DNA of 6,357 nt, from contig CAMDOP010000191.1 in assembly GCA_945903675.1 (NCBI GenBank), positions 1-6,357 on the forward strand, read 5' to 3'. Shown here one piece after another: positions 6,271-6,357 of this stretch (positions within the stretch are counted from its first letter, which is position 1; the number at the start of each line of letters is the position of its first letter). The notes below the pieces were generated by a model that saw nothing but the letters and a program-made list of their open reading frames with translations, was not told the DNA's origin and made no database searches. This DNA comes from Crenothrix polyspora. GTDB lineage: Bacteria; Pseudomonadota; Gammaproteobacteria; Methylococcales; Methylomonadaceae. The position numbers and the translations under genes were made by a program.

Positions 6271-6357
6271 ATGTACAACCATTTAGAAACCGCTAAAAAC
6301 CCTGAAAATCTAAAACGTATCGTTGTTGATCCAGTCTCTCGTGTCGAGGGTCACGGT
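6271..6357 (+). CDS. [NiFe] hydrogenase large (alpha) subunit, 5' end only, HoxH-like
   Basis: The large subunit of [NiFe] hydrogenases carries the Ni-Fe centre that oxidises or produces H2. Only 29 codons are visible, reading MYNHLETAKNPENLKR followed by IVVDPVSRVEGHG. The DPVSRVEGHG stretch is the conserved N-terminal signature of this family (DPVTRIEGH). The glycine after EGH resembles cytoplasmic group 3 enzymes such as NAD-linked HoxH, whereas membrane-bound group 1 enzymes usually have EGHL. The nickel-ligating CxxC motifs lie beyond the window. About 15 residues precede the motif, a little longer than in HoxH proteins I remember. The start has a good Shine-Dalgarno at 6253-6260. No small subunit gene precedes it, although that is the usual order. 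The family call is strong and the subgroup is tentative. Confidence 0.85.
   Translation, partial: MYNHLETAKNPENLKRIVVDPVSRVEGHG

Overview
This window looks like chromosomal DNA from a gammaproteobacterium with moderate to low GC. The valyl-tRNA synthetase and the type IV pilus proteins are clearly proteobacterial. I lean towards a methanotroph-like Methylococcales genome, because the pilC-distal repeat resembles intergenic repeats I remember from that group and because a hydrogenase follows. That placement is inference from memory and needs a search.

Layout, all on the + strand: (1) valS lacks only its extreme 5' end, which lies outside the window, and ends at 2668. (2) A gap of about 113 bp is filled by degenerate 7-bp repeats. 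They run in one orientation and then in the opposite one, so they fold into a 25-bp imperfect hairpin that may end valS transcription. (3) pilB (2782-4512) and pilC (4515-5732) are 2 bp apart and form a tight pair: the pilus extension ATPase and the inner-membrane platform protein of the type IV pilus. (4) A 538-bp gene-free stretch follows. It holds a candidate terminator hairpin, a GC-rich composite of nested hairpins (5771-6007) and an AT-rich leader with a candidate sigma70 promoter and a possible hairpin over the ribosome binding site. (5) From 6271 to the window edge are the first 29 codons of a [NiFe] hydrogenase large subunit.

Functionally, the window joins a translation housekeeping gene, two pilus assembly genes and the start of a hydrogen metabolism locus. 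Only pilB and pilC clearly work together: PilB hydrolyses ATP in the cytoplasm and drives PilC to add pilin subunits to the growing fibre. The prepilin peptidase gene pilD, often next after pilC, is absent here. I saw no evidence of a wholly new protein system. The most notable parts are the two non-coding repeat structures and the hydrogenase large subunit standing first after a long leader.
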